A stretch of 64,000 nucleotides of DNA from contig NZ_SACL01000005.1 in the NCBI RefSeq assembly GCF_004005855.1, forward strand, positions 186,001-250,000, in the 5' to 3' direction. Under the pieces are notes generated by a model. The model worked only from the letters and a program-made list of their open reading frames with translations, did not search any database and was not told where the DNA came from. Shown here one piece after another: positions 16,491 to 24,710 of the stretch (its first letter is position 1; every line of letters begins with the position of its first letter). This stretch comes from Rhodovarius crocodyli (GTDB lineage Bacteria; Pseudomonadota; Alphaproteobacteria; Acetobacterales; Acetobacteraceae). A program made the position numbers and the translations under genes.

Positions 16491-17473
16491 CAGTCGGTGA
16501 TCCTCTCGATGCGGTTGGCTTCGACCACGTTGCGCCACATCGCGATTTCCGCGCGGACATGCTGGGCGAAGCGTTCGGGGCTGCCGCCCTCCGGCCGGGC
16601 GCCCAGCTGGCGCAGGCGGGCCTGCACGGCGGGGTCGCGGTTGGCACGGTCGAACAGCGCATTCAGGGTGGCCACCACCTGCGGCGGCGTGCCGCGCGGC
16701 GCCATGTAGCCGAACCAGGGTTCCGCCACCGCGTCCACGCCCTCCTCCCGCAGGGTCGGGATATCGGGCAGCGAGGGATCGCGCTCCGAGCCGCTGACCA
16801 CGAGCGCCCGCAACTGCCCGCCCTGGATGGCGGCCAGCAGGGTCGGCACATTCTCGAACATCATGTGGGTGGCGCCCGACATCACCGCCTGCATGCCCGG
16901 CGCGCCGCCGCGGAAGGGCACATGCGTCATCTGCAGACCAAGGCGCAGGTTCATCAGCTCCGGCAGCAGGTGGTTGGAGCTGCCGAAACCCGAGGAGGAG
17001 AAGTTCACCGCCGGCCCCTGCCGCCGCGCCCATTCGAAGAACTGCCGGGCGTCGCGGGCCGGGTGGTCCGGCCGCACCACCAGCACGTTCATCACGCTGC
17101 CCGACCAGAACACCGGCACCAGGTCGCGCTCGATGTCATAGGGCATGCGGGCATAGATGCTGGCGTTGATGGCGCAGTTGCCGACCGTGCAGGCGCCCAG
17201 CGTGTAGCCGTCGGGCGCCGACTGGGCGGCGGCCGCCATCCCGATGTTGCCGTTGGCACCCGACCGGTTCTCCACCACCCATTTCTGCGGCAGGTCGCGG
17301 CTCGCGGCCTCGGCGAAGACGCGGGCGATCAGGTCCGTGGCGCCGCCGGGCGGGAAAGGCACGATGATGCGCACCGGGCGCTCGGGCACCCATTCGGCCT
17401 GGGCATGGGCGATGGTTGGCGACAAGGCAGCCAGCGGCAACGCCGCCAGCAGCCGCAGCAAGGCGCGGCGCAT
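16490..17473 (-). CDS. Tripartite tricarboxylate transporter (Bug) receptor 1
   Basis: Periplasmic substrate-binding protein of the Bug/TctC family, 327 residues. A signal peptide (MRRALLRLLAALPLAALSPT..AHAQ) is followed by the canonical RIIVPFPPGGATDLIARV loop near residue 40 and by ENRSGANGNIGMAA and YGSSGFGSSNHLL-like motifs (here NFSSSGFGSSNHLLPELMN). The ATG at 17473 has GGGAGGAA 6 bases before it; a TTG at 17491 is less likely. No TctA/TctB membrane subunits are encoded nearby, so it is an orphan receptor. It is coupled to the downstream hydroxyacid dehydrogenase. Confidence 0.88.
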   Translation of the reverse strand: MRRALLRLLAALPLAALSPTIAHAQAEWVPERPVRIIVPFPPGGATDLIARVFAEAASRDLPQKWVVENRSGANGNIGMAAAAQSAPDGYTLGACTVGNCAINASIYARMPYDIERDLVPVFWSGSVMNVLVVRPDHPARDARQFFEWARRQGPAVNFSSSGFGSSNHLLPELMNLRLGLQMTHVPFRGGAPGMQAVMSGATHMMFENVPTLLAAIQGGQLRALVVSGSERDPSLPDIPTLREEGVDAVAEPWFGYMAPRGTPPQVVATLNALFDRANRDPAVQARLRQLGARPEGGSPERFAQHVRAEIAMWRNVVEANRIERITD

Positions 17474-17571
17474 GAAGGTTCCTCCCGACAATTCTTATGG
17501 GGGCAGCTTCGCGCGGGGCGCCTCTTGCGTGCAAGCCTCCGCCTGAGTAAGTTTCGTGCGCAATGCGGACC

Positions 17572-17658
17572 ATGCGCGACATCGCCGTGATCGATCAGGG
17601 GGCACAAAGCCTCTCGCTTCCGCTCGCCCTCCTTCTTCTTCGACTTACGCGCCCCTGA
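17572..17658 (+). CDS. leuL: leuA leader peptide (attenuator)
   Basis: A 28-codon ORF before leuA encodes MRDIAVIDQGAQ, then SLSLPLALLLLRLTRP, with 8 leucines in the last 15 residues including four in a row (CTC CTT CTT CTT). A ribosome stalling here when charged tRNA-Leu is short would alter folding of the downstream inverted repeats, as in classical leucine attenuation. An in-frame ATG at 17563 would add three residues. The ORF is too short for routine gene finding. It ends inside the first strand of the inverted repeat at 17652-17695. Confidence 0.75.
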   Translation: MRDIAVIDQGAQSLSLPLALLLLRLTRP

Positions 17659-17695
17659 GCGTGATGCATGGCCGCGCGCCATCGTCGCTCAGGGG
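17652..17695 (+). promoter_or_regulatory. Inverted repeat of putative leuA attenuator
   Basis: CCCCTGAGCG (17652-17661) and CGCTCAGGGG (17686-17695) are perfect complements, enclosing an inner ATGGC...GCCAT hairpin. The 3' strand can alternatively pair with GCCCC just downstream (GGGG-CTG-CCCC), giving mutually exclusive structures. The 5' strand overlaps the leader peptide stop codon. No T run follows, so control could be on leuA translation or by a non-canonical terminator. Confidence 0.55.
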
Positions 17696-17750
17696 GCTGC
17701 CCCGGCGGCGAGGATGCCGCACGCCATAAAGCCAGTTCAGGAACGCCAGC

Positions 17751-19328
17751 ATGTCCATCAACCATCCCAGCTTCGGCCAGATCGCCCCGGGCCGCGTCAT
17801 CATCTTCGACACCACCCTGCGCGACGGCGAGCAGTCGCCCGGCTTCTCCATGAACCTGCAGGAGAAGCTGCGCATGGCCGAGGCCCTGCATGAGCTGGGC
17901 GCCGACGTGCTGGAAGCCGGCTTCGCCATCGCCAGCCCCGGCGATTTCGAAAGCGTGCAGTCCATCGCCCAGCGCTTCTCGAAGGACGGCCCGGTCATCG
18001 CCAGCCTGTCCCGCGCCAATGCGGCCGACATCATGGCCAGCGTAGAGGCCACCAAGCCCGCCGCCCGCCCCCGCGTGCACATCGTGCTGGCGACATCCGA
18101 CCTGCACATGCGGGTGAAGCTGCGCATGACGCGTGAGCAGGTGCTGGAGCGCATCACCGAGAGCGTGTCCCTGGCGCGCAACCACGCGGCCGATGTGGAA
18201 TGGTCCGCCGAGGACGGCTCGCGCTCCGACCTGGACTTCCTGTGCCAGTGCGTGGATGCCGCCATCAAGGCCGGCGCCACCACGATCAACATCCCCGACA
18301 CGGTGGGCTATTCGCTGCCGGCCGATATGGGGCTGATCTTCTCCACCCTGATCAACAAGGTGCCGGACGCCGACAAGGCCATCTTCAGCACCCACAACCA
18401 CAACGACCTGGGCCTGGCGGTGGCGAACACCCTGGCCGCGGTTCAGGCGGGCGTGCGGCAGATCGAGTGCACGATCAACGGCATCGGTGAGCGCGCGGGC
18501 AATGCCAGCCTGGAGGAAGTGGCGATGGCGCTGCGCACGCGCCATGACGCGCTGGGCATCTCCACCGGCATCGAGACCAAGCGCATCCTGCGCACCAGCA
18601 AGCTGCTGGCCACCATCACCGGCTTCGACGTGCAGCCCAACAAGGCGATCGTCGGCCGCAACGCCTTCGCGCATGAAAGCGGCATCCATCAGGACGGCGT
18701 GCTGAAGGACGCCAGCACCTATGAGATCATGACGCCGGAGAGCGTGGGCTGGTCCACCAACTCCATCATCCTGGGCAAGCATTCGGGCCGCGCCGCCTTC
18801 CGCGACCGGCTGAAGACCCTGGGCTATGAGGTGGGCGACAACCAGCTGAACGACGCCTTCAAGCGCTTCAAGGATTTGGCCGACCGCAAGAAGGTCGTCT
18901 ACGACGAGGACATCGCCGCCCTGGTGGATGACGAGACCGCCCAGCAGCAGGCCCGCATCAAGCTGGTGGCGCTGACGGTGGCCACCGGCATGGGCGCCAA
19001 GCCCATGGCCACCCTGGCGCTGGAAGTGGATGGCGAGCGCGTGGACGGCATGGCCACCGGCGACGGCGCGGTGGACGCCACCTTCGCCGCCCTGCGCCAC
19101 GCCTTCCCGCATGACGCCACGCTGAAGCTGTATGCGGTGCAGAGCGTGACCGGCGGCACCGACGCCCAGGCCCGCGTGACCGTGCGCCTGGAGGAGAACG
19201 GCAAGCTGGTGGACGGCCAGGGTGCGGAGACCGACACCATCGTCGCCAGCGCGCGCGCCTATGTCACGGCGCTGAACAAGCTGCTGGTGAAGCGCGAGCG
19301 GCGCGAGCCGCCTGTCGCTGCCGAGTAA
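17751..19328 (+). CDS. leuA: 2-isopropylmalate synthase
   Basis: Condenses acetyl-CoA with 2-oxoisovalerate, the first committed step of leucine synthesis. The HMGL-like TIM barrel begins with IIFDTTLRDGEQSPGFSMN (residues about 15-35). The metal-binding HNHNDLG motif is near 208 and the signature INGIGERAGNASLEE lies downstream. The C-terminal LeuA allosteric domain (about 390-520), the site of leucine feedback inhibition, is intact. Length 525 is typical. The start matches homologues (MSINHPSFGQIAPGRV) although the ribosome site is weak (CAGGAACG). The leucine-rich leader upstream implies attenuation control. Confidence 0.96.
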   Translation: MSINHPSFGQIAPGRVIIFDTTLRDGEQSPGFSMNLQEKLRMAEALHELGADVLEAGFAIASPGDFESVQSIAQRFSKDGPVIASLSRANAADIMASVEATKPAARPRVHIVLATSDLHMRVKLRMTREQVLERITESVSLARNHAADVEWSAEDGSRSDLDFLCQCVDAAIKAGATTINIPDTVGYSLPADMGLIFSTLINKVPDADKAIFSTHNHNDLGLAVANTLAAVQAGVRQIECTINGIGERAGNASLEEVAMALRTRHDALGISTGIETKRILRTSKLLATITGFDVQPNKAIVGRNAFAHESGIHQDGVLKDASTYEIMTPESVGWSTNSIILGKHSGRAAFRDRLKTLGYEVGDNQLNDAFKRFKDLADRKKVVYDEDIAALVDDETAQQQARIKLVALTVATGMGAKPMATLALEVDGERVDGMATGDGAVDATFAALRHAFPHDATLKLYAVQSVTGGTDAQARVTVRLEENGKLVDGQGAETDTIVASARAYVTALNKLLVKRERREPPVAAE

Positions 19329-19406
19329 CGCGATACCCCCGGCGCGCGGTCTTGCCGGATCGCGCGCCTGCGGGGAAAGTTCCGCGGCAACACGGAAACG
19401 TTCCCC

Positions 19407-20000
19407 ATGAAATTCTCCTTCTCCGGCGCCAGCCCCTATGTGCGCAAGGCGATGATCGTCGCCATCATCCGCGGCATCGACGGCCAGCTGACCGACCTGG
19501 CCATGAAGACGGCGGACCCGGCGCTGGCCGCGCTGAACCCGCTCTCCAAGATCCCGACCCTGGTCACCGATGACGGCATGGCCCTGTATGACAGCCCGGT
19601 GATCTGCGAGTACCTGGACAGCATCGGCACCGCCCCGGCCCTGTTCCCCGCCGGCGCCGCGCGCTGGAAGGCGCTGCAGCTGCAGGCGCTGGGCGACGGC
19701 ATCATGGATGCCAGCCAGCCCCGCCGGCGCGAGATCGCCCTGCCCCAGGATGACGGCCGCCGCGAATACATCGCGACCCAGCGCGGCAAGGTGGAACGCG
19801 CCATCGCCAAGCTGGAATCCGAGGCCGGGACGCTGGGGCTGCTGACCACGATCGGCGAGATCACGGTGGCCTGCGCGCTCGGCTATCTCGACTTCCGCTA
19901 TGCCAATGAGCCCTGGCGCGAGGCCGCGCCGAAGCTGGCGGCCTGGTACGCGAAGGTGCTGGAGATGCCGGCGATGAAGCGGACCATGCCGGCCGCCTGA
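19407..20000 (+). CDS. Glutathione S-transferase family protein
   Basis: A 197-residue GST-fold protein. The N-terminal thioredoxin-like domain has the pattern SGASPYVRKAM (active-site Ser region) and the cis-Pro glutathione site NPLSKIPTLVTDDG followed by LYDSPVICEYLD (about residues 48-72). The all-helical C-terminal domain follows. It resembles the YibF-like/beta-type group. The physiological substrate is unknown. It lies 78 bases after leuA and 1 base before a GNAT gene. Confidence 0.85.
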   Translation: MKFSFSGASPYVRKAMIVAIIRGIDGQLTDLAMKTADPALAALNPLSKIPTLVTDDGMALYDSPVICEYLDSIGTAPALFPAGAARWKALQLQALGDGIMDASQPRRREIALPQDDGRREYIATQRGKVERAIAKLESEAGTLGLLTTIGEITVACALGYLDFRYANEPWREAAPKLAAWYAKVLEMPAMKRTMPAA

Positions 20001-20001
20001 C

Positions 20002-20547
20002 ATGGCGCTGCTGCGCCAGGCCGTGCCGGGGGATGCCGAGGCGCTCGGCATCCTTCACGTCGCGGCCTGGCGTGAGACCTATGCCGGCCTGCTGCCGGAT
20101 GCGCTGCTGGCCGGGCTTTCGGCGCGGCAGCGCGGCGCCATGTGGGCCGGCATGCTGGGTGACCCTGCCGCCCACAACATGATCGAGGCCTTCGTGGCCG
20201 AGGATGCCGGGGCGCTGGTGGGCTTCGCCTCCTGGTGCCGCCAGCGGGACGTGGGGCTGCGGCAACTCGGCTTCGGCGGCGAGATCGGGGCCATCTACCT
20301 GCTGCGCTCGCATCAGGCGCAGGGGTTAGGTCGGGCCCTGATGCGCCTGCTGGCGCAGGCCATGGCCGCCCGGGCCATTCCGGCGGCAGCGCTCTGGGTG
20401 CTGCGCGAGAACACGGGCGCACGCGCATTCTATGAGACGCTCGGCGGGGAGCCGGTGGCCGAAAGGCAGGAACGGCACGCGGGCGCCCTGCTGACCGAAA
20501 TCGCCTATGGCTGGCGGGATCCGGGCGGGCTGGCGCGCCGCCCATAG
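20002..20547 (+). CDS. GNAT family N-acetyltransferase
   Basis: A 181-residue acetyl-CoA-dependent acetyltransferase. The acetyl-CoA binding motif A is visible as AIYLLRSHQAQGLGRALMR (Q/R-x-x-G-x-G/A, about residues 97-116), preceded by strand GEIGAIYL and followed by LWVLRENTGARAFYETLGG, typical motif B. The N-terminal RQAVPGDAEALGILHVAAWRE..YAGLLPD pattern matches the group annotated as GNAT/YjaB-like. The substrate is unknown. It starts one base after the GST stop, so the two are probably in one operon. A 10-base-pair hairpin follows. Confidence 0.87.
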   Translation: MALLRQAVPGDAEALGILHVAAWRETYAGLLPDALLAGLSARQRGAMWAGMLGDPAAHNMIEAFVAEDAGALVGFASWCRQRDVGLRQLGFGGEIGAIYLLRSHQAQGLGRALMRLLAQAMAARAIPAAALWVLRENTGARAFYETLGGEPVAERQERHAGALLTEIAYGWRDPGGLARRP

Positions 20548-20560
20548 CCGGCCGGGCGGT

Positions 20561-20584
20561 GCCAAAGGCCTTGCGGCCTTTGGC
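20561..20584. terminator. Bidirectional terminator hairpin (repeat family arm)
   Basis: A perfect 10-base-pair stem, GCCAAAGGCC / TTGC / GGCCTTTGGC, lies between the convergent GNAT and substrate-binding protein genes. The same core stem, with loop TTTC, occurs at 29879-29900 inside a composite repeat. There is no long T run on either strand. Confidence 0.6.
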
Positions 20585-20596
20585 GGAGAAGCGGGG

Positions 20597-22180
20597 TCAG
20601 GCCCGCTTGATGTTCCAGAACAGCGGCGGGCCCTTCAGCACGCCGGTCAGGGATTTGCGATAGGCCGTGGGCTGGAAGTACTGGCCGGACGGCACATAGG
20701 GCACCTTGTCGAAGGCCGCCTGCTGGATCTTGCGCGTGGCGGCCTGCTGGGCCGCCAGGTTCGGCGCGTCGAACCATTCGTCGCGGGCGGTCTCGATCTC
20801 GGGGATGTCAGGCCAGCCGAACCAGGCGCGGTCCGCATTGCCGCGCAGGGCGTTGTGGCCGGCCGGGTTCCAATGGTCGATCGCGGACCAGAAGGTGAAG
20901 AAGCCGCTCCAGCCGCCCTGGTTGATCGGGTTCTTCAGGGCGCGCCGGTTGATGACGCTGCCCCAGTCGGTGGCCACGTATTCCACGTCGAAGCCCATGC
21001 GGCGGAACAGGTCGGCACCCACCAGGCCCGCCGCGTTGATCGAGGCAAGGTCGGTCGCGTTCATCAGGACCAGCTTCTTGCCGATGGCGCCTGCCGCCTC
21101 CAGCTCACGCCGCGCCTGGTCGATCGAGTTCTTGTAGCGGTCGAGCCCGATGTCGGAAGCGAGCGGCGAGGCGGGGGCGAAGAAGCCCACCCGGTCCTTC
21201 TTCCATTCGGCGGAATCACCGATGACGGCGGTCATGATGTCCATCTGGTTGATGGCGGTCACGACCGCGCGGCGCACCCGCACGTCGTTGAAGGGCTCGG
21301 TCAGGTGGTTGGGGCGGAAGGTGCAGATCAGCCCCATGATGTCCGCGATCTCGACGGTGATGTTCCGGTTCCGCTGCAGCAGCGGATACAGGTCGGCCGT
21401 CGCCTGCTCCCACCAGTCGATCTCGCCCGATTGCAGGGCGGCGGCTGCCGTCGCGGGGTCGTTGATGATGTGCCACTCGGCGCGGTCGAAATTCACCACC
21501 TTGGGGCCGGCGGTCTGGCTGACCGCGCCGCTGCTGCGCGGCACATAGGCGGTGTTCTTGGAATAGGCCGCGCGCACGCCCGGGTTCCACTCGTCGCGGC
21601 GGAACACGAAGGGGCCGGAGCCGGTGGGATCGGTGATCTGGGTGAAGGGGTCCGTGCGGGCCACACGCTCGGGCATGATGAACAGCACGGGCGTGGTCAC
21701 CTTCGCGAAGGCGTCCAGCATCAGCGGGAAGGGCCGGTTCAGCCGGATCTCGAACACCTTGTCGGAAGGCGTGCGGAATTCCGCCAGCCGCGACAGCAGT
21801 TCCTGGCCGAAGGCATCGCGCCGGGCCCAACGCTGGATGGAGGCCACGCAGTCCACGCCGCGCACCGGCTCACCATCATGGAACTTCAGCCCGTCGCGCA
21901 GCGTGAAGCGCCACAGCAGCCCGTCATTCTCGACGGTGTGGCCCTCGACCATCTGCGGCTGCGGCTTGAAGTCCAGGTCCAGACCGTAGAGCTGGTCATA
22001 GACCATGTAGCCGTGGTTGCGCGCGATATAGGCCGTCGTCCAGAACGGATCGATGGTGGAGAGATTGGCCTGGGGAATATGGGTCACGCGCCGGGCGTTG
22101 GCCGGCTGGGCAGAGGCGGGGGCGGAAAGGCTCGCAGCTGCCAGTCCGCCCGAACCGGCGAACAGATCGCGACGCTTCAT
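20597..22180 (-). CDS. ABC transporter peptide/nickel-type substrate-binding protein
   Basis: Periplasmic solute-binding protein of family 5 (DppA/OppA/NikA type), 527 residues. The N-terminus has a twin-arginine signal (KRRDLFAGSGG followed by an Ala-rich stretch). The mature protein shows NLSTIDPFWTTAYIARNHGY, GLLWRFTLRDGLKFHDGEPV and RWARRDAFGQ, all typical of the family. Typical cargo is oligopeptides or other small organics; no permease or ATPase gene is adjacent. The open frame continues 126 bases upstream, but ATG 22180 with GGAG upstream begins the signal peptide. It is convergent with the GNAT gene and divergent from gtrA-like. Confidence 0.87.
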   Translation of the reverse strand: MKRRDLFAGSGGLAAASLSAPASAQPANARRVTHIPQANLSTIDPFWTTAYIARNHGYMVYDQLYGLDLDFKPQPQMVEGHTVENDGLLWRFTLRDGLKFHDGEPVRGVDCVASIQRWARRDAFGQELLSRLAEFRTPSDKVFEIRLNRPFPLMLDAFAKVTTPVLFIMPERVARTDPFTQITDPTGSGPFVFRRDEWNPGVRAAYSKNTAYVPRSSGAVSQTAGPKVVNFDRAEWHIINDPATAAAALQSGEIDWWEQATADLYPLLQRNRNITVEIADIMGLICTFRPNHLTEPFNDVRVRRAVVTAINQMDIMTAVIGDSAEWKKDRVGFFAPASPLASDIGLDRYKNSIDQARRELEAAGAIGKKLVLMNATDLASINAAGLVGADLFRRMGFDVEYVATDWGSVINRRALKNPINQGGWSGFFTFWSAIDHWNPAGHNALRGNADRAWFGWPDIPEIETARDEWFDAPNLAAQQAATRKIQQAAFDKVPYVPSGQYFQPTAYRKSLTGVLKGPPLFWNIKRA

Positions 22181-22355
22181 GTGAAACTCCCTGTTTTCAT
22201 GAGATTGCCCCGAGCATCGCCGATGGCTTTGCGGAATGAAAGCAGACTTTTCATGATGTCTGGGCAACCTGGACGGCAGCGTGCCGCCCGCCGCGCGCCG
22301 CTGCAATGACGCAGTTCGGTTTGTGCCCGTGGGGCCGCGCGGCTATGTGAACGGG

Positions 22356-22778
22356 ATGGATGCACGTCTCGCGCTGATCGCCCAGTTCTTCCGCTTCGGC
22401 GTGGTGGGCACGGTGGGGTTCCTGGTGGATGCGGGCACGCTGTGGGTGGTGATGGCGCTGGGCGCCGGCCCCTATGGCGGGCGGATCCTGTCCTACCTCG
22501 CGGCGGCGACCACCACCTATCTGCTCAATCGCGCCTGGACCTTCCGTTCCGCCGCGCGCGGGGCGCCCATGGCGCGGCAATGGGGGCTGTTCCTGGCGCT
22601 GAACCTGCTGGGCTTCGCGGCCAATTACGGCACCTACGCCACGCTGATCTCGACGACCGAGACCGTGGCCCGCTGGCCGGTGCTGGGGGTGGCCGCGGGG
22701 TCCCTGGCGGGCATGTTCATCAACTTCGGGCTCTCCCGCCGCTTCGTCTTTCGCCAGCCCGTCACAGACAAAGCGTGA
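22356..22778 (+). CDS. GtrA-family membrane protein
   Basis: A 140-residue protein with four hydrophobic segments, the GtrA/PF04138 fold. The N-terminal signature FFRFGVVGTVGFLVDAGTLWVV and the C-terminal FINFGLSRRFVF are diagnostic. Family members are thought to flip or chaperone lipid-linked sugars for surface polysaccharides. The ATG at 22356 gives the usual family N-terminus; a GTG at 22347 and an upstream start at 22281 are alternatives. No glycosyltransferase partner is adjacent. Confidence 0.8.
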   Translation: MDARLALIAQFFRFGVVGTVGFLVDAGTLWVVMALGAGPYGGRILSYLAAATTTYLLNRAWTFRSAARGAPMARQWGLFLALNLLGFAANYGTYATLISTTETVARWPVLGVAAGSLAGMFINFGLSRRFVFRQPVTDKA

Positions 22779-22960
22779 CGCCCAAAGACCCGCCGCTCTG
22801 CTATTCATCGTTTTGAACATTGCCGCACCGCGCCAGCCATGGCAGCGGGACGGCGTTTCATGATGGGTAAAGCCGGGCCGTGACATTCCATGCGGCCAGG
22901 CGGCGTTCCGAAGGGGGTTGGCATGGCACGGCAGCACGATGAGAGCGGGAGGCAGGCACC

Positions 22961-24709
22961 ATGATGCCGCCGCGCCCCGGCCTGTTCGCGCCCAACCCGC
23001 TGAAGGAGACACCGCTCGCCAAGGCCATCGCCGCCTGCCGCGGGCAGTTGATGCTGGTCGGCGCCTTCTCCGGCGTCTCCAACCTGCTGCAGCTGACGAT
23101 CTCCATCTACATGATGCAGGTGTTCGACCGTGTGCTGGCCACCCGCAACCTGAACACGCTGCTCTACCTCACGCTCATCGCGGTGGCCGCCATCCTGGTG
23201 CTGGCCATCCTGGACGCCGTGCGCGGCGCGGTGATGCAGCGGCTGGGCCAATGGATGGAGACGAAGGTGGCGCCCGAGGGCTTCGCCCGCGCCCTTGAAT
23301 CCCATCTGCGCGGCCGCCCCTACCGGATGGAGGCGCTGCGCGACCTGGCGGTGGTGCGCGGCTTCATCGCCTCGCCCTCCATGCTGTCCATCTACGACGT
23401 GCCCTGGGTGCCGGTGTATCTGGCCTTCATCTTCATGCTGCACCCCATCATGGGCTTCCTGGCCCTGGGCGGCGCGGTGCTGCTGTTCTGCCTGACGCTG
23501 CTGAACGAGGTCATCACCTCCAACCTGCTGAAGGAGGCGAACGTCTCCGCCATGGCCAATCAGCGCCGGGCGGATGCGATCTCCCGCAATGCGGAGGTCA
23601 TCGACAGCATGGGCATGCTGCCCGCCGTGCTGGCGCGCTGGCGTGAGGGCGTGTCGCGCATGCTGCCCCCGGCCAGCGCCGCGGCCGACCGCGCCAGCTG
23701 GATCATGGGCACGACCAAGTTCATCCGCCTGTCGGTGCAGATCGCGGTGCTGGGCCTGGGCGCCTATCTGACGCTGCAGCAGGAGCTGACCTCGGGCGGG
23801 TCCATCGCGGCGTCCATCATCATGGGCCGAGCGCTGGCGCCGGTGGAACAGCTGATCGGCGGCTGGAAGTCCCTGGTGGCCGCCCGCCAGGCCTGGCGCC
23901 GGCTGCAGACCTTCCTGGCCCTGCCGCGCCTGCGGCCCGAGGGCATGGCCCTGCCCGAACCCACCGGCAAGCTGTCGGTCGAGCGCGCGAGCTTCGCCTT
24001 CCCCGGACAGAACGTGCCGATGGTGAAGGGTGTCGCCTTCGAGCTGGCACCGGGCGAATCACTGGCCATCATCGGCCCGTCCGCCGCCGGCAAGACCACG
24101 CTGATCCGGATGCTGATCGGCGTGGCCCAGCCCAGCACCGGCAATGTCCGCCTGGACGGCGCCGATGTGTTCATGTGGAAGCGCGAGGATTTCGGTCGCC
24201 ATGTCGGCTACCTGCCGCAGGATGTCGAACTGTTCGACGGCACCGTGTTCGACAATATCGCCCGCATGGGCACCGCCGAGCCCGAGGCGGTGTTCGAGGC
24301 GGCGCGGCTGGCCGGCTGCCATGAGATGATCCTGCGCCTGCCGCAGGGCTATGACACCGAGATCGGCGACGGCGGCACCTTCCTGTCGGGCGGCCAGCGC
24401 CAGCTGATCGGCCTGGCGCGCGCCATGTTCGGGCGTCCCAAATTCATCGTGCTGGACGAGCCCAACTCCAACCTGGACGGCGACAGCGAGGCCGCGCTGA
24501 CGGCGGCCCTTGAAAAGCTGAAGGCCCAGGGCACCACCGTGGTGCTGGTCAGCCACCGCCCCGCCCTGGTGCAGGGCGTGGACAAGGTGCTGCTGCTGAA
24601 GGATGGCGCGGTCGAGATGTTCGGGCCCCGCGCCGAGGTGCTGAAGCGCCTGATGGCCCCGCCGCGCCCCACGGCCGGCCCGCCTGTGCCGATGGGAGGG
24701 GCTGCCTGA
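22961..24709 (+). CDS. Type I secretion system permease/ATPase (PrtD/HlyB type)
   Basis: Inner-membrane ABC exporter of 582 residues. An N-terminal transmembrane domain has about six segments (LMLVGAFSGVSNLLQLTISI, YLTLIAVAAILVLAILD and others). The C-terminal nucleotide-binding domain has Walker A GPSAAGKTT (about 370), signature LSGGQRQLIGLARAM (about 478), Walker B FIVLDEPNSNLD and switch His in VSHRP. No C39 peptidase domain is present, so cargo is recognised by a C-terminal signal as for RTX proteins. GGGAGG lies before the ATG. The adaptor gene starts 2 bases after the stop. Confidence 0.93.
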   Translation: MMPPRPGLFAPNPLKETPLAKAIAACRGQLMLVGAFSGVSNLLQLTISIYMMQVFDRVLATRNLNTLLYLTLIAVAAILVLAILDAVRGAVMQRLGQWMETKVAPEGFARALESHLRGRPYRMEALRDLAVVRGFIASPSMLSIYDVPWVPVYLAFIFMLHPIMGFLALGGAVLLFCLTLLNEVITSNLLKEANVSAMANQRRADAISRNAEVIDSMGMLPAVLARWREGVSRMLPPASAAADRASWIMGTTKFIRLSVQIAVLGLGAYLTLQQELTSGGSIAASIIMGRALAPVEQLIGGWKSLVAARQAWRRLQTFLALPRLRPEGMALPEPTGKLSVERASFAFPGQNVPMVKGVAFELAPGESLAIIGPSAAGKTTLIRMLIGVAQPSTGNVRLDGADVFMWKREDFGRHVGYLPQDVELFDGTVFDNIARMGTAEPEAVFEAARLAGCHEMILRLPQGYDTEIGDGGTFLSGGQRQLIGLARAMFGRPKFIVLDEPNSNLDGDSEAALTAALEKLKAQGTTVVLVSHRPALVQGVDKVLLLKDGAVEMFGPRAEVLKRLMAPPRPTAGPPVPMGGAA

Positions 24710-24710
24710 C

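Noticed and set aside
17595-20051. 818-codon minus-strand open frame across leuA and the GST gene
   Set aside because: Antisense shadow; leuA and GST motifs are complete on the plus strand and the minus product is compositionally odd.
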